Of a DNA stretch of 64,000 nucleotides, positions 55,453-64,000 are shown piece by piece (position 1 is the first letter of the stretch; every line of letters begins with the position of its first letter). The position numbers and the translations under genes were made by a program. The notes beneath the pieces are model-generated. The model had not been told where the DNA came from. It saw only the letters and a program-made list of their open reading frames with translations, and made no database searches. This DNA comes from Cytidiella melzeri (Eukaryota > Basidiomycota > Agaricomycetes > Polyporales > Irpicaceae): positions 1 to 64,000 of the forward strand of contig JABYQR010000211.1 in assembly GCA_022592445.1 (NCBI GenBank). The letters run 5' to 3'.

Positions 55453-56433
55453 GTCAATTTGAGTCCTAGCTTCTGGCCCATCACAGATAAAACTTCAAGT
55501 TATTGATACCGTATCCAAAATGAATCAGGAGGTGGCAGAAAGTGGTTACCCTTTGATTTGCACAGCTGTTTCACTATTTTCGAGCTGTGTGCCAGATTTG
55601 AAACAAGCATCAAGTTGATAATGGCACAAATGTAATGTTTTATACGTGCTAGGAGGCAACAAATGGAGTTGTTATAGAGTCAAATGCAACAAGAAGATGT
55701 GACAGACATGTCTGCTCTGGTCAATACCAATGCACAGCCATACCAATGTGCAAGCAGCTGTGCAGTGGTTTCTGTGCCAAGTTACTGCATTGCTGGGCTG
55801 AAGATGTTTGAGACTAGCTACCATCAAGCTTAGAGTCTGAAACATCTTGAATCCAGCAATGTGTCTTATTTGTGGTTATTGCAGCAACCACTGCACAGCT
55901 GCACAACACTGCTTTAAGGTTAGTGTAGCTACACATTGGCATTTTCAAACAAGCCATCTGGGACACGTACTTTTGATGGGGCACTAGCCACCAAGCTCAA
56001 AGCCTAAAAGTTTTTGGGACGCAGCAATGCATTTAATTTGTAGCTCAGCACAGCAATTACTGCACAGCTGCACAGCACTGCCTCAAAATTAGACTCTTGA
56101 ATTTGTGTTGTCAGACAAGACATTCTGAGACGTAAACTTTTGTTGGGACACTAGCCATCATCAAGCTTAAAGTCTAAATTTCACCTGAAATCAGGTGTGC
56201 AACATGTTTGTAGCTTGGCACAGCAGCCACTGCAGTTGCACAGTGATACATCCAGAAACCGTTGCACTTGCATCAAGCTGCAATGTGGGCACATTCTTAT
56301 AACAAATAGCACTTCTTGCTGCTTGCAGGCTTGCAGTTCTTTTTGTGTTACAGTTTACACTCAAATTTTGGTCTGTTTGTGGATTTGTGCCTCATGCCTG
56401 CTGCTTCATGAGTACGTTTTCCCGTGATAGTCA

Positions 56434-56472
<39 letters not shown>

Positions 56473-57156
56473 CTGTGGGACACTACAGCCTTTCTCCTGA
56501 ACAGAACCACAGCAAAGCTGTACCTCCTGTCTTCCCAAGCTAATTGATCTCCTGGCCTACCACACATCTGTTTCCAACACACTGCCTCATTTCCATCCAT
56601 GTGGTTACTTGATGCAAAGCCCCTGTTTCAGTGATCTAATCATTTGGGCAGTGTCCTCTTTGTTTTGAAGCCTTGTGCTTTTGCTCCCTGTTTCACCTTG
56701 CGCTGCCCTCTTGCATCTGTTTCCATGTAAAATTGAGTTTGATATGGACTTCTGTAGCTTAGTATTGATCCATGCTGTGTCTGTACCTTGAGTGAAAAAA
56801 AAAATACAACACCTCCGTGTGTTTTTCCTTGAGTTTGCCCCGGCTACCTTGCCCCTGTCTCTCACTGCCTTGGCTAGCCTTGATCCAGTCAGCTGGGTAC
56901 TCAATATGAACTACCCTGATGGATGCATGTTGATAGGCCCAAGAGCCTAGATCTATTATATTCTCAACTTGGCCTGCAATAGGTTAATCACAAATCAGGC
57001 AAAAGGTTTGTCCTCTCTTTGTAATTGAACCATTGCGATGCTCAGCCTGCCCACCATCTGCCATTTTTGGTTGAGAGCTTCAAGCCTGGAATTGGAGGGA
57101 GGTATGAGTTGCACATGTGCTATGTCCAATACAAGGTACCAGTATTTTCCAGGTAC
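55453..57156. other. Non-coding stretch with weak repeats and a (CT)n run
   Basis: No gene recognised. 55800-56250 holds three diverged units of about 170 bp (phase mark CTAGCCATCATCAAGCTTA and variants at 55815, 55985, 56150). 56436-56466 is a CT microsatellite. Confidence 0.6.
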
Positions 57157-57489
57157 TCAACTTTTTATCTCTTCATCTGGAAATTTGGACACATAATAAG
57201 TGCTAGGAAGCATATTTGTAGACCTGTGAACAGTGTCAGCACCAGTACTGCCTATGAGTGTGTCTGTGGACCCGCTACTAGCACCAGCGTATGTGTTGAG
57301 CTGTATGGATAGGAGGCAAAGAAGATCTCTGAGTCTGTCACCCCATCCCTCCAGAAAATTGCTGGTGTTGCTAGAGGCAATTGAACTGTGGGACTCTGCA
57401 TTGCCATGGGGTGGAGCAGCAGACACAGTCACCGTAGTGAATGTATCAGTAGCAATGGCTAAAACAATGAAAGCAGCTGAGAATCACAT
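57157..57489 (-). pseudogene. Paralogue of the secreted-protein gene with a dead start
   Basis: Reads ATG then TGA, then FSAAFIVLAIATDTFTTVTV followed by SAAPPHG, which lines up with the signal peptide of the 54984 gene (LSNSLILSAIIVL ... TVTASSIPHG). The TGA falls where the intact gene has its second codon TGT (Cys). A serine-rich segment with NFLEGWGDRLRDLL follows. Probably a tandem duplicate inactivated at codon 2. Confidence 0.55.
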
Positions 57490-58122
57490 GGTGGTATAGA
57501 ATCAAAAGGTTGCTTATGACATTGAGCACTATCAGTAATATTACTTATAGAAGTTACCAGAGAAGTTCATTTCCAAGGTTACTACAGTTTTGAATCACAA
57601 CAGATGTTGTAGGTAACTCCAAGCACGTTTGTAATCTAACAGTATTTTCTAGGTGCCATTGATCTCAACAAGGTGATGTAAAAAGAATTACCATCTGTGA
57701 AGAATGAAGAAGAATTGTTCCAGTGTGCTTCAGCACATTGATGCCTTTTCAGATGTGACCTTTTTGTCCCCCAAAGTGTGGGAATTTGATGGCAGAATAC
57801 AGACAGTAACAGTGTCAATAACAAAACAAGGAATGCAGCTGATGGTATCACACTGGCCTTGTTACCAGCTGTTTATAACTTTGTATCAGATCACTTTGCA
57901 ATCAAAATGCAGTTTTTGATTTTTACAGACTGAATATGGGTACAAATCTGTACATAGAATACACCATTGGATAGCCCTATCTTGTGGCAACATCTTGGTA
58001 CAAACATCCTGTGAATTGAAGTGGAATTGAGCAAGTTATGGCCAGTCTACTGAAAAAAGTCCTCCAGACTCAGATTCAAACTCCACTCCTGCTGGCAAAT
58101 GATGTCAAATTCTGGTCAGGTT

Positions 58123-58775
58123 TGTAACAGTAAGGTTACTACTCACCAGGTAAGTTGATAAACTTGGGGGAGATAGTGTGAGATAGAGAGTAAGAGGTGT
58201 GGTGAGCAAAGTACTGGTGGGTACTGAGTAGTCCTAGTTCAACAGAGTGGATAAGACTGAGGGGATATGCCCTCAGGAGTGCCTCTATATATACAAGAAG
58301 GGGAGGACCCCAGGTACTACCCTAAGACCCCTAATACCTACATGAGTAAGCGAAGTAATCTACCTTACTAAGCATGCCCTATGCCCTAGTGGTGCCACTT
58401 CAATAATCAACCAATAGCAATTGTCCCCATGACCTGACCCCATGACCCAGTCCCAAGGCTAGACTTGTTCTAGCTTGTTCTAAGCCAAGGCTAGACTTTT
58501 CCAGAAGGTTCTAAGAACTATGACATCATCTAATGGAATGCTCTATACTATGACATCATAGTTCCAGCATGTTCCACAAGGTTCCAGAGAGTTCTATCAT
58601 GTGATACACAGATAAGAAAAGGAGCGCATCAGAGACAGGAGGCGCATCAGCGCATCAATTGATAGGCACTGAGAATAAGCGCCGGAATAAGCGCCAGATA
58701 AGCGCTTAAATATATTTCCAATAATACCGTTGCCTGGTAAGGCAAGTCTTGTAGAAACATTGAAAATCTGTGACA
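58123..58775 (-). repeat. Solo LTR S2 (Ty3-type) inside R2
   Basis: 653 bp reverse-oriented relative of S1 (TGTAAC...TGTGACA on plus), flanked by AGGTT duplications (58118-58122, 58776-58780). Confidence 0.93.
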
Positions 58776-58959
58776 AGGTTGATGTGCAGCAATCTACAGA
58801 CATTGCTTGCTCCCTGAACAAGGAATACAATGAGAAGACATGCCACACATAGTGTTGGCTCTGAGCAAGAATTACCAGTACTTTTGAAGCTAACTACCAC
58901 ACCCAATCCCTACATTCTTGGACAATGTAAATTTGTGGCTGCATTAGTAGTGAGTACTG

Positions 58960-59360
58960 TATCTGATTGTTCCACAAAGTTTAACAACTGTTAGTTGCTT
59001 TCTAAGCAGGAGTTACAATCAGAACACAGCCTGTGGCAGTTCCAATGGGGGTGATGCAGCTCAGACATCAACAGGACATGGTTGCATCAGCCACAACCAC
59101 TGTGTCGGAATGTTTCACAACCATGAGTTGCTCTCTAAGGAGGAATTAACATTAGAACATAGCCTGTGGCAGTTCTAATGGGGCTGAAGCAGTTCAGATA
59201 TCAACAAAATGTGGTTTCATCAGCATAAAGCACTGCCTTTCATTCTTCCATACAGTTTCACAACCACCAGTTGCTCTATAAGCAGGAGTTACAATTAGTA
59301 CACAGCCTGTGGCAGCTCCAATGGGGGTGAGGCAGTGCAGACATCAACAGGACACATGTA
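58960..59360 (+). repeat. ~141 bp tandem units in R2
   Basis: About three units corresponding to the seven in R1. Confidence 0.8.
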
Positions 59361-59839
59361 ACATGTTCTACCAATTGATCTAATGAGACACCCTACAGCC
59401 CTTCATTCTTGAAGCAAGTAATTTTCTATAATCAGCAGTGAACACTGCACAAGATTAATGACAAGATAGATGAAGCCCCTTGCTACCATTGGTGACTACC
59501 CTCATCAATGTAGGGCTCCTTTCCCTGCAATCAAACTACTCAATTGTTGTACAGTCACTTTATCCCGGATCAAGCTGCCTATCAAAGGTGTCACCAATAG
59601 CAAATGCCCGTAACACAGTCAATATTCATGACCAGATGGCTTGGCAAGATCCTTACCAGGAATACAGTTGTTGACTGAGGTTGTTTTTGGTAACAAAGTC
59701 ACAGGTGCAATTGACTATTTCATGCTATGTGATTGATTCAATTTGCTATCAATCACATAATCACTTGTAACCCTGCTCCTGCAGTTTACCAGATTTTATC
59801 TAGATTATTCAGCATAGTTCAACACCATCAAGAAGAAGA

Positions 59840-60009
59840 TGTTAGAAGGCTATGCAAGTAGAGGAAAGCGTTGAGAGAGCAAGATTGAGAGGGATCACAC
59901 AGTGAGAGTTGGGGATCAAAAGTGCGTATCGTTGCATTGATCAGAGTAAGTTATATATACGGTAACTACGGCGCTCGTACGTTGAGCGTCTAATTAATAT
60001 AGTCGAACA
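59840..60009 (-). repeat. Copia D 3' LTR
   Basis: 170 bp with TGTT...AACA ends. TATATATAA-like sequence at 59950-59960 on the minus strand could be the TATA box. Confidence 0.85.
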
Positions 60010-60016
60010 CTCCCCT

Positions 60017-63000
60017 TCAAGCACGAATATGAAGTAGTTCATTGAAGTGCTTGAGTTTTTCGAGAGGTAGTGCTTTAGTAAGTGTATCAGCACGTTGATC
60101 GTTAGAAGATATGTGATGAATAGTTATATACTTCTTGAGTACACGATCACTGATGAAATTCTTACGAATCTCGAAGTGTTTAGTTCGTTGCGAATGTTGC
60201 TCGTCAGGTGAGCTAACAATGGCAATAGTTGATGCACTGTCAGTATACATTTTGACAGGATCCATAGTAAAGTTAAGTAGTTCGTCAATGAGTGCTTTTA
60301 GATATACAGCTTCAGTTGACGCATGCGCTAAGGCATATAATTCGGCTTCGGTGACCGATAGTGTTACGAGTGAACCGTGCTTACTTGACCAAGAGATAAG
60401 CGAGTCATTGTATGTGAAGGTGTAGCCCATTATTGGTTTATTGCCGTATGTAGTCATACCGTCAGAATCAGCGTATCCGACAAGTGAAGTATTAGTAGTA
60501 GTTGCTTGGTTTCCTAGGACAAGCCAGTAATCGCATGTTCCCTTCAAGTATAGGTAACACTGTTTAGCTGCAGCGAAGTGTTCCTTAGAAGGGTCAGCTA
60601 AGTATCGTGCAAGTTGACCAGTGCAGTATGCAACGTCTGGTCGAGTACAGTCAGCGACATATCTTAAACCACCGACTAAAGACATGTATTGTTTAATAGC
60701 GTCAGCGTCCTGACGAGGTTCTTTCGAGTCACGGGGGGCTAAGTTGTGCTCGTGTATCATAGGTGTACGGCGTGTATGATCGTGGTCAAAGTTGTTTTGT
60801 TTAAGTATAGTTTGGATATAATCGCGTTGACGAAGCTTTATAACACCAGAGGTTTTGTCGTAATCGATCTCCATGCCAAGCATCCAGTGGATAGTACCAC
60901 CGTTTGTTACTTCGACATGTTGTCTAACTGCTATCTTGAATTGTTCAGCGACGACAGAAGTAATAGTACAGAGAGTGATATCGTCGACATGAACCGCGAG
61001 TATAAGTATTAGTTTGTCTCCCTTGTAAAGGTAGAAGACAGCGTTATCGTAGTCTGAACGCTTGAGTCCAAGTTGGAAAAGTATATCGCATAGTACCTTG
61101 TACCAGCGATGTCCGGCTTGTTTAAGGCCATAGATAGTTTTGCGTAGTTTAAGTACCCAGCCCTTAGGCAAGTTGGGCAGTAAATCGCCAGGCGGCGGAC
61201 GAAGATAAAGATCTTCATCATCGTTAATTTTACCGTATAAGTAAGCAGACTTAACATCGTGTTGGTTAATCCCGAAGTGTAGTGAAGCCGCAAGTGTAAG
61301 TATGAGTCGCATAGAGCTCATGCGCGCGACTGGAGCGAACAAGTTGTTTGCATAGTAATCAATACCATCGCGCTGAGAGTATCCTTGCGCAACAAGTCTT
61401 GACTTGAGTTTAGTAACTTTGCCATGTTCGTACTTGGTCTTGTAGATGAAGCGAGAACCAATAATGTTGGCATTTGGCGGCGGGATACAGTATTCCCAAG
61501 TGCCGAGTTGTTCTAGTGTATCAACCTCAAGTTTCATAGACTTCAACCAATCGTCTTTGAGAGGATGATTAAGTACATCTTTGAAAGTGACAGGGTCACC
61601 GACGTCCTCAGCATAGTAAGCGTTAAACTCAGTTAAGTAGAAAGCAATGTTAGTGTCTACTTCGTCGTAGTTTAGACCACGAGCTTTACGCAATAGTTGA
61701 GGAGTTCTGTTGGAACGCCTTGGACCAGTAGGGTCAGGCTCGTTGATTTCCATTGGTTCTATGTGAGGGTTGTCCTCAAGTTCAAGTTGTTTTTCAGTAG
61801 TAAGTTGTTCGACATTTGGTTCTTTCTCCCCTTCAATTTGTATCGTAGAGTCAACAAATTGCAAGTTACGTTCAACTCCGACACGTTGTCCAAAGTAAAC
61901 ATAGTGACCTTTAGAGTGTTCAGCGAAGCCTATCCAGACTCCCCTTTTACCCTTAGATGCTAGTTTATTCGTGCGATATTCGTTGTATACAATGCACGGC
62001 TGACCGAAGACTTGAAGTCCATCAAGGTTAGCATCTGTGCCATATCGCTTAAAGTAAGGAGTTTTGTAGTTAATTATAGTACGAGGAGAACGATTGTACA
62101 CATACATCGTGTATAATGCAGCGTACCACCATAGTCGATTTGGTAAAGATGCAGTGTGCAGGTTTACTCGAATCAAGTTCATAATAGCTTGATGTACACG
62201 CTCAGCAACACCGTTTTGCTGAGGAGTATCGTGTACAGTAAGACATAGTATAGTTCCTTGAGTTTTTAAGTAAGCGGTCATAGCTTTACTGGTAAAGACA
62301 CCGTCATTATCAGCTTGAAGTATCTTGACGCGAATACCATATTGCGTCAATAATTCAGTAGAGAAAATGACCCATTGAGTATAGGCATCATCTTTAGTAA
62401 CTAGTGGTGCAAGTACCAACCATCTAGTAGCATTGTCGACGATAGTCAACCAGTATTTGTGTTTACCAGTAATCGACGCTGTGGGTAGAGGCCCAAAGAT
62501 GTCGATATGGAAGTGATCTCCGAAAGCTTCAGCTAACGATGAAGAACGAAGTTTGGGTACAGTATTGCGATGGATATTGTTAAGTAAACAGTCCTCGCAC
62601 GGAGTTTCAGTATGGTCAGTTATATGATCAGTAATAATTGACGAAGTTTGAAGTAGTTTCTTGATCATGAAGTAACTGAGATGACCGAGTTTTTTATGTA
62701 GTTCAAGTAAGGTAATGCCAGTTCTATGCACGCTTGCTAAAGAAGTCACTCGAGTTGATGATAGCGTATATAAATCATTTGATTTTCTAACAACAGCCAC
62801 ACAAGTCGAGTTGGAGTCGTATATAGTACAAAGATTGTGATAGAAAGTAAAACGATAATCAGAGTCCAGTTTACCAACACTGATTAAAGTAAAAGGTAAA
62901 GTTAAGTTGAAGTATACATTCTTTAGCAAAAGTTCGGTATGCTTACCGTCTTCCTGTTCCACTTCGAGTACCATGTCGCCGGCTAGCTTCAGAGCGAGTT

Positions 63001-63991
63001 GTTCTGAGTTGGCAACAGTAAGTAATATAGTTGGTACAGAGTGAACGTTGAAAAATAAATCACAATACGGTGTACAATGTATAGTAGCACCGGTATCAAG
63101 AATATGAACGGACTCGTCCGTTGACGTAGTCGCGTATAGTGGTAGTAGAGTGGAAGAGGAAGTAGTTGAAGTACTTACGTGCATAACCACGTCCAACTCA
63201 GAGAGAGCTGAGACCCATGCGCTCTGGTTGAGAAGAGCACCTTTGGCACCACCCGTCGCGTAGTCGACGGTGGCTTGCAAGTACTTGTTAAAAGATGTGT
63301 ACTCGGTCTCTTTGTCCGACGCGTAAGGGTCGACGACCTTAGTGGTAGCGGCCAAAGGCACGCGAGTAGTAGTGGTTGACGGACCAGCGACGGCCGGAGT
63401 GGCAACGGCGGGAACGGCAACAGCGGCTTTGGCAGTCTTCTCCTTGGCTGCGGCGGCAATCGTCTTCCTAGTGAAGCCCTTCTTCTTCATTGCCTCTTTG
63501 GACTTCTCCGTCCAGGGCTGTGGGCAGGTGGGCGTCGTGTGGCCAGTCTCGTTGCAGTTGTAACACTTCATCTTTGAAGTGTCACGAACGGACTTCTCCT
63601 TGGAGTAAGGAGCGGCAGCGGTGCGAGCAGTGTGAGTGGATTTATCCGACTTGTCCTTGCCTTTGGACGAAGAAGGAAGATGCGTGGTGGGTCTGTCACG
63701 CGGAGCAAAAGTCGAGGATCCTTTGGACTTGGAGTGGTCCACCGGATGAGTGAGGCGCCAGTTGTTAAACTCGCGCTTGAGCTCGACCATGAGAGATATC
63801 GGCTGGTAGTCGTATTTCTCCCCTCGAGGAGTAGTAGCACGTACACCGGCCTCATAGTTGGCGCGGACAGAGGCGTAGTGAGGAGGCGTAATGCCAACAA
63901 TGGCGGCGTAGTAGACCCAGGAGGGAAGAACCATACCCTTCGCAGCAAGACGAGAGACAATGTTTTGAGCATCATCGAGTAGTTTGTCCAT
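60017..63991 (-). CDS. Copia D gag-pol polyprotein, intact in window
   Basis: 1324 codons without a stop; the M at 63991 may be internal, since the frame runs to the window edge and a normal gag would be longer. Zinc knuckle CYNCNETGHTTPTC (residues 143-156). Protease LDTGATIH (299-302). GAG-pre-integrase HKKLGHLSYFMIKKLL with CEDC. Integrase FHIDIFGPL, ADNDGVF and NGVAERVHQ. RT has RLVAQGYSQRDGIDY, DVKSAYLYG, GLKQAGHRWY and catalytic VDD (AVHVDDITL). RNase H has YADSDG, TEAELYAL and TKHFEIRKNF, ending RADTLTKAL. Gag and pol are in one frame. The only element here with no visible damage. Confidence 0.95.
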   Translation of the reverse strand: MDKLLDDAQNIVSRLAAKGMVLPSWVYYAAIVGITPPHYASVRANYEAGVRATTPRGEKYDYQPISLMVELKREFNNWRLTHPVDHSKSKGSSTFAPRDRPTTHLPSSSKGKDKSDKSTHTARTAAAPYSKEKSVRDTSKMKCYNCNETGHTTPTCPQPWTEKSKEAMKKKGFTRKTIAAAAKEKTAKAAVAVPAVATPAVAGPSTTTTRVPLAATTKVVDPYASDKETEYTSFNKYLQATVDYATGGAKGALLNQSAWVSALSELDVVMHVSTSTTSSSTLLPLYATTSTDESVHILDTGATIHCTPYCDLFFNVHSVPTILLTVANSEQLALKLAGDMVLEVEQEDGKHTELLLKNVYFNLTLPFTLISVGKLDSDYRFTFYHNLCTIYDSNSTCVAVVRKSNDLYTLSSTRVTSLASVHRTGITLLELHKKLGHLSYFMIKKLLQTSSIITDHITDHTETPCEDCLLNNIHRNTVPKLRSSSLAEAFGDHFHIDIFGPLPTASITGKHKYWLTIVDNATRWLVLAPLVTKDDAYTQWVIFSTELLTQYGIRVKILQADNDGVFTSKAMTAYLKTQGTILCLTVHDTPQQNGVAERVHQAIMNLIRVNLHTASLPNRLWWYAALYTMYVYNRSPRTIINYKTPYFKRYGTDANLDGLQVFGQPCIVYNEYRTNKLASKGKRGVWIGFAEHSKGHYVYFGQRVGVERNLQFVDSTIQIEGEKEPNVEQLTTEKQLELEDNPHIEPMEINEPDPTGPRRSNRTPQLLRKARGLNYDEVDTNIAFYLTEFNAYYAEDVGDPVTFKDVLNHPLKDDWLKSMKLEVDTLEQLGTWEYCIPPPNANIIGSRFIYKTKYEHGKVTKLKSRLVAQGYSQRDGIDYYANNLFAPVARMSSMRLILTLAASLHFGINQHDVKSAYLYGKINDDEDLYLRPPPGDLLPNLPKGWVLKLRKTIYGLKQAGHRWYKVLCDILFQLGLKRSDYDNAVFYLYKGDKLILILAVHVDDITLCTITSVVAEQFKIAVRQHVEVTNGGTIHWMLGMEIDYDKTSGVIKLRQRDYIQTILKQNNFDHDHTRRTPMIHEHNLAPRDSKEPRQDADAIKQYMSLVGGLRYVADCTRPDVAYCTGQLARYLADPSKEHFAAAKQCYLYLKGTCDYWLVLGNQATTTNTSLVGYADSDGMTTYGNKPIMGYTFTYNDSLISWSSKHGSLVTLSVTEAELYALAHASTEAVYLKALIDELLNFTMDPVKMYTDSASTIAIVSSPDEQHSQRTKHFEIRKNFISDRVLKKYITIHHISSNDQRADTLTKALPLEKLKHFNELLHIRA

Positions 63992-64000
63992 CTCGTAGAC

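Larger units (their letters stand above)
57700..59839 (+). repeat. Repeat family R, copy 2 (R2)
   Basis: Second copy of the R sequence, interrupted by solo LTR S2 (58123-58775) and ended by copia D at GAAGA (59835-59839). The first 400 bp match 14040-14460, and the last 330 bp match 35808-36140. Confidence 0.88.
59840..64000 (-). mobile_element. Ty1/copia LTR retrotransposon D, 5' end off window
   Basis: 3' LTR 59840-60009 (TGTTAGAAGG ... GTCGAACA in plus), preceded in element sense by a purine tract (GAAGGGGAG) and an uninterrupted gag-pol frame 60017-63991. Inserted in R2 after GAAGA. The second LTR lies beyond 64000. Confidence 0.93.

Noticed and set aside
56406..56600. ORF rich in Arg-Glu repeats
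   Set aside because: It is only the reverse reading of the CT microsatellite.

Overview
The window is repeat-rich genomic DNA of a filamentous basidiomycete, probably an agaricomycete. Support for this: genes are cut by many 50-60 nt GT-AG introns, the LTR retrotransposons are chromodomain Ty3 and Ty1/copia types, and there is a multi-exon CYP monooxygenase, an F-box/leucine-rich gene and a large transposase-like gene of a type I know from basidiomycetes. No bacterial features are present.

Layout. 1-13438: Ty3 element A1 (minus strand, 3' end off the window), split by a full-length Ty3 element A2 (3374-10566, minus, TSD GCACC). 14040-15725 plus 35808-36150: an old non-coding repeat R (copy R1) carrying ~141 bp tandem units. 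R1 is split by copia element C (15726-35807, plus, TSD GTATG). C is split by Ty3 element B1 (17999-33587, plus), and B1 by Ty3 element B2 (19101-26827, plus, TSD AAGGC). C's left LTR also holds a solo LTR, S1 (TSD GTATC). 37369-39648: a 12-exon cytochrome P450. 40240-46623: a divergent pair of multi-exon genes, probably one DNA-transposon-like unit. 47099-53936: alpha-tubulin pseudogene, a short conserved gene, F-box gene, acetyltransferase pseudogene, ARPC5 remnant. 54210-57489: a secreted-protein gene with repeated 5' leader exons and a dead paralogue. 57700-59839: second copy of R (R2) with solo LTR S2 (TSD AGGTT). 59840-64000: copia element D (minus), intact as far as seen.

How the Ty3 elements work, read from sequence. 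Four elements (A1, A2, B1, B2) share one scheme. A TATA box lies 27-28 nt before a 10-11 nt sequence at the predicted RNA 5' end. The exact complement of that sequence lies 2 nt after the LTR, where a tRNA primer site is expected, and the pairing is kept although its sequence differs between elements. This is the signature of Tf1-type self-primed reverse transcription. In A2, B1 and B2 the predicted 5' end is followed by a small GT-AG intron flanked by a direct repeat. Then come an upstream ORF (ORF0) without an AUG, an in-frame UAG, a Cys-rich domain joined to gag, and a -1 frameshift site (GGN TTT T) immediately before the gag stop, leading into protease-RT-RNase H-integrase-chromodomain. 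By contrast copia C has a primer site matching the anticodon half of initiator tRNA-Met.

All four Ty3 copies carry stops, indels or deletions in the coding region seen here, so they look non-autonomous now. A2 and B1 are young by LTR similarity. The most interesting material is the covarying self-priming pairs, the duplicated leader intron, the recurrent UAG between ORF0 and gag, the shared -1 slip site, and the repeated leader exons of the secreted-protein gene.
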